Origin: Heliocidaris tuberculata
Lineage: Eukaryota; Echinodermata; Echinoidea; Camarodonta; Echinometridae
Length of the DNA: 64,000 nucleotides
Direction of reading: 5' to 3'
Assembly: GCA_025618425.1 (NCBI GenBank)
Contig: CM046832.1
Coordinates: 71,966,696-72,030,695, forward strand
Shown here: in pieces, positions 29,001 through 35,000 of the stretch
How positions within the stretch are numbered: position 1 is the stretch's first letter
Layout of the letters: every line of letters begins with the position of its first letter
The notes under the pieces: model-generated
What the model was told of the DNA's origin: nothing
Seen by the model: only the letters and a program-made list of their open reading frames with translations
The model's database searches: none
Made by a program: the position numbers and the translations under genes

Positions 29001-32000
29001 ATTGATTCCCTGTTTGGTTGGTGGGTTGATTAATTATTTGATGGACTGATATCCTACTTACCTTATTGATTGATTTAAGTTGATTCAAAACGGATGAGAA
29101 GGTAGCATATGCAACCAGGGGACCCATGGCTGGTAAGTTATATTTTCAAACATTATTCAACGTATAGATCACTGTGGGAAGGGGTAAAAACATCAACATT
29201 ACCACGGACGATGATGACGAAAGAACAGGTCCCAATGTTAGAGCTCAAATCAGTAGCAGTGACTTCGATCGTGGTCGTCCCTATGGGAAATTTGGTCCCA
29301 GAGGGATAGGTAGGGCCGTTACTAAGGTACTGTCCGGAATTATCAACAATCTCAATATCATCCCACATCACGACGGCATAATTAAATCCTGGATCGTTGG
29401 TTACATTCAAAGTCCCTGGGCATGTCAACCTTGGAGGCTCCGTGTCTGAAAGAAATATAGACGGTTAAGAAACTGTTAACTTAAATGCCTACTGAGGTAT
29501 GTTGCACTTAGTGTCTTTTTATTTGCAAAATAGAATTCCCCACTTTCACTGACATTTCGAAAGTTTCACTAATGAATTAAAATGTCATATTCTTTGAAAT
29601 AATTTGTTTATGCATGTAAGAAATACTGAAAAAAAAAATACAAAAGACTCTGCAGATTACTTAGGCTACAACTCAACTGAACTGTTTCAGATGAATTGTC
29701 AGATAACATTCATCTTTGACGCCATGTTACACACATTGTAAAGATAAGGGTGTCCTCTGATATGAATAGGCCATTTTCGTAATGCATTCAAATTTAATGC
29801 TTACCTCTTTGTCAAACTCCTAGTAACGAACGTTTACATCCACCTTCTACAAGTCATTGTATTTCAATGGTCAGAATGCAGATTGTATACATTAAGTGTT
29901 GCTAGGTTGGGCAAACCAAAATGTTTGTCCAACCTAACAACGCCTAATACATGCAATTCACATTTTGACTATTGAAAAAGAATAAGTTTTTTTTTTCAGG
30001 TGAATGTAATAGTTTGCCACCAGGCAAACGTGTATAAATTCGAATACATTACGAAAATGTAAAAGCAACAGGAAAAAGAAATCACGGCACTAAAAGCAAA
30101 AGAAAAGGAATACAATGCAACAAAATAAATGATGATTTTTTTTTCTTCTGGGTACTCAGAGTTAAGAAGAAATGCGATATCAAAGCAAATCAAACAAGAT
30201 GCCATGCAAAGCTGAAAAGGCATGCTAATTTCTCAATTCGTGTTCCCGTTTCTCTTCGTTCATGGTAATGATTCAGTGGCGTAGCTACATAGGCGACTGG
30301 AAACACGTCCCCCCCCCCAATCGAATGGCGAAAAATAGGAAAGAAAAGGAAATAAAAGAGAAAAAGAGAGAAAAAACAAGGGGAAAGGAAAAGGAAGAGA
30401 AAAGAAGACAATTGGACCCCTTCCCGCATCCTTCCCCTAATCAGTGGCCTCGTAAATTCACATTGAATTTTCTGATTAAGACCTATGCCCCCAAATGATG
30501 CCAGTTCCATGCAAGTGCCCCCTAAATGGCTTTACTCAAGCTACGCCACTGTAATGTTTTGCTTCATTTTGTTCATTCTTATTTATATATTTGATGTAGG
30601 TCCCTGAAACAGCATGCTCAATAGTCAGACTGTCAAGAATGTATGCACAGTCTCTGTATCATAGTCTGAAAGTACTTCAGAACTAATTTGTATAACTTGT
30701 TTTGTGTATACATTAAGCTTAGTTTTTAGTAAAGTTCGAGTAACTACACAGAATTAATTATTTTCTCAATTTTGCTGTTAAGATTTGGTTATTCAAATTT
30801 TAAGGTCTGGTTGTCCTGCTTAAATCTGGTTGATGTTGTAAACAACAAAATCGCAAAATATCAAATGAAATAGGAGATGTTCCAGTTAACATGGTAAATC
30901 AAAACACAGGGTATTTTCCAATAAATATTTGCAAAGATGAATGTCTTTAAACGCGGGCAGTGGCGTAGCTACATGCCCCCTCCTTTGAATGGTAAAAAAG
31001 AAAGAGAAGAAAAAGAGAGAAAAGAGGATTAATGGAAAGGGAATGGGAAATTGAGAGAAAACAAGATACCGCCCCTAAGCCGTGGCCGTGTTAATTTAAA
31101 TTCTATATTCACCGTGTAAGATCAGGGTCGCCCTAAAAAGATGCTAGTGCCCCCCCCCCATGACTGGACTCACGATACGCCACTGAATAGCCGAATAAAT
31201 TTGTATCTTTCAGTATAATTTTAACCATTAACCAAGTGATCAGGGGGTTACCTTCTACGGTAACGAAAACTGAGCAAGTAGCACTATTGCCCTCATTATC
31301 CACCGCTTCGAAGCGAACCGCAGAGACTCCGATGAAGACGCGATAGGAGTCCGGTAAGTTTAACCTGATATCGCCTGAATTATCCGCGACTATGGGGTCG
31401 TCAATGATCACGGTGGCGTAGTTCATCTCGGGGTCGGTGGACGTCGTGATGTTACCCTGACATGAGATGGTTGGACTCTCAATATCTGGATAATGGTGGT
31501 GAGGGCATTGAAAGTACTACATACATCAACTACACAACAAGTCACTGCAGATTATAGCTAGAAAATTAACATGTCACATGAATATTGATAACAAAACTAC
31601 ACATCAAAGTAACAGCATAGTTTCAAAGGTTATTTCAGCGACAACAAAAATAGTACTAATACTACAGCTGCGAATAACTTCTTTATCCTACTGCTCTTTT
31701 TATCAAGCACTCAGAAAAGTACTGCTGATGTCAGGGTTTCGATCTGAATGAAGCAAAATTAAAAGAACTACAACATCCACATGTCAAATGTCTAAGAAAC
31801 TACAGAAACATACTTTACTAATAGCAGGAGCGCTGCTAGACGGTGGGTGGGTGGGGGGGGGGGCGGTGTTACATCACTTATTTAGAAGTATTTGTCCGCA
31901 AATTTCTCAATATTTGACCTATGTCCACAAATAAAATATTTTTGGGAACATATTCTATAACTCCTGTCGGTTAAATGGAAAGCTGGAAAGATTTTGGTAT

Positions 32001-35000
32001 CTTGTCGGCAATTTTGAAAATCTAATAGATAACTCCTTTTTAGCTTTTCGTCAAATTTGTCAGCACATTTAATCCGCCACTCCCTTCCCTCCATTCGATA
32101 TGGTTTATAGCCGTCTAGCTACACCATATTGTTAAAGAAAAGTTCGAGCAGAAAACGTACAAAATCAAAATCATCTTGTTTATGCATGCTTGGTAAAACT
32201 GCTACCGCTATTGGGATATTGTCATTTAAAAAAAAATTATTTTTGTTTGTATTGTAGGCCTGTAACTCTACTAAAGCATTCAGCATGTTCAGAAAATAAG
32301 GATTGAAACAAAAATAATGAGCGAATGCAAATCAACTGCACTAACATTTCCTCAAAATGAAAACATGATAATGATAGACATATTTATGTTTATAACCTCT
32401 TTTATCATACCTCGACATGTTGGTGGGTTGGGTATAAATGTGCCGTCATCCTGGCACGTCGTCGAAGAATCCCCTTGTAAGGTAAATCCTGACTGATCAC
32501 AGATGTAAGTACACTCAGTGAGAGGGTTCACCACAGACCCAGATGGACAGTAATTCGGCGACGTCGTGTTGACAGGAAACACATAAGATGGGACTATGCA
32601 TGTTCCTGTAGAATTAGGAAAAGGAGACGCAATTAGTGAAAACTGTTTCGTTTCTTATTGAAATAAAGTTACAAATGTTATGTTTACTAGCAAATAAGTA
32701 TTGAAAAAGAGTTCACCGGTATATAATGTACATGTACATAGACAAACAAAAATAGGCTTAGCAAAAACGCATTTTAGTTATTAGAGTATCTTTAAACACC
32801 CATGGTGCGCGATTAATTTGGATCTAAATTTCTTCCTATTTTATTGTTCTTTGACATGTGCTTCGTGTTGTGTACCTAAAATGCATTTCAAGATCTAACA
32901 CGATAGCGGCAAAGGCTGGTCTTTCGCGTTTATTATCATTGTGGGGATCGACACTGTTTTGGTGCAAGACGATCCCTAGATGTGGACACAGTCACTGGCG
33001 TTGATTTAAACTTAACTATAATTTTCGATGAAAGAGAAAATTTTGCGGTTCAGTCTTGACAGACAATCTTGTGATTTAGTGAGAGAAAGAAAGCGAGCGA
33101 TATAGTTGTTCTTACAACTTCATTAAGCGATCTCCCGTTGATGTAGGAATGTTTGGAATTTCTATCAGATTAATTCGAGTTGAATGTCAATTTATTTAAA
33201 AGGAAAAATTCTATTTGACGTCTCAATCATTAGATCATGATGTAGAAATTTCGGTTGCGTGCAAGTTTATAATGTTACACAAACAATGATTAGGCCTTTA
33301 CAAGCTCAACTCAGTTAATTTGGTTCTGCTTAATGTGGAAATAAATGTGTAGTTAAGATTTCCAAGAGTTTGGAGATTTGACGTGGTATGGGATGCAGGC
33401 ATATCGACAACGCTTTGTCATGTATGACTACCATATTTATGTTTTGTTATTGAACCCGGCTGTTGCAAATAAATGTATTTATCGTGGAATTGTGTGGGCT
33501 GATGCGCGACAAACCAGCATAGATCCTTTGCTTAGGACCCACCCCACCGTAACCCATCTTCCCTTCTTCTGGGATCCCTAATGGATAAGCTAGGCTCAGC
33601 ATGTGAAGTTTCTCAGATAAAAGGCCCTTGGGTACAATCTCTCCTTAATTTCGTAAACCATGGAGAAAATGGAAATATTTGCATCTATATGACATTGGTA
33701 GAATGATACCAAAATCCTCACAGACAACAACAAAACAAAAATAGATAAGACAGAACAAAAATTTGTCGTAAATTATGTCTAGTCAACAATAAACGGTACA
33801 AAACACAATAACTGGTTAAATGAGCACAAAATAGAGTAAACAAAGGAATTAAGTTTGAAGACCCTGAGACAAAGGGGGTATTTGGGGGTCATTTAACCCC
33901 CCCCCCCCTCCCCACCCCCTCTCGACTCCAGATTATTTGTACATTCCTGCGGCTACGCCTCTGCGACTCAAGATGAAGGAGTCAACATCAATCTGATCTC
34001 CCCAGTCAATATGTTTGATAAATGTAAACTGACATGAGATTCGTTGTGTAGGTCTAGCCTTGGCGATGTAGGTTATTAGTCAATTTGTTTTTCTCCCTAG
34101 TCATTCTTGTGGTCTAAAATTGTTGGTACAAACATCGTTTATAAAAACGAATTTTAAAAACAACAGCATTTTCATTTTATTTCACGAAGACCAGCTTCCT
34201 TAAAAATTCCAAAATACATTTAGTTGAAAACAGCTGGATATAAAGTAGCCCCTAAATTTAAACTTTTGGAGAACGCTATGATCAGAAATATCAATGTTGA
34301 TGAATCTTGTATTATTAGAATAATATGCATGTAGCTAATAATTGTACAAATCTATTCCCTAGCAATCCATAAATGAAAAGGAAGATAAAAGATAAGGATA
34401 TACCATTCATGTTTTAAACAATGAACACATATTCGTTCATATTTACTTTAAATCTAATTACATAAAACACCGTAATACTGATGAAAAATATCGTTGGTTT
34501 TACCAGTAAACCAGAGGCCTGTTGAGAAATATTGTGACTTTTCATCCTGACAAAAATCAATACAATTCAGATAAGAATATAGGCCTAATAATTGTTGCCA
34601 TGGTAGCAAGGATCAGCTTGCTTTTACATCTCATTACTATATCCTGTGGTTACTCAATCGATTTTATAACACACCGGGGTTTTCTTTATTAAACGGACAG
34701 TGTTCTTTCATCAGAATTAAGACAACGCTTAGAAGTGAAATTCTATGAAACGCTCATTCAAATCCTAGGACATATGCTTGAGTGAATTCTGTATACAACT
34801 GAAAAAGCTGCATGATATTAAAAGATCAGGACAGATGATGGCAGTTAAGAATACGAATGATAAATTCTTACTTGTAGAAAAAAAAAATTAATGTCATTAT
34901 GATCAAAATACGTATAGTTGAATTAAGATGAGTGCATTATAGGTTAATGATGTCCCTTCATTATGAGAACTGCGAGGGGGGGGGGGGGGCGTTGGTAGAA

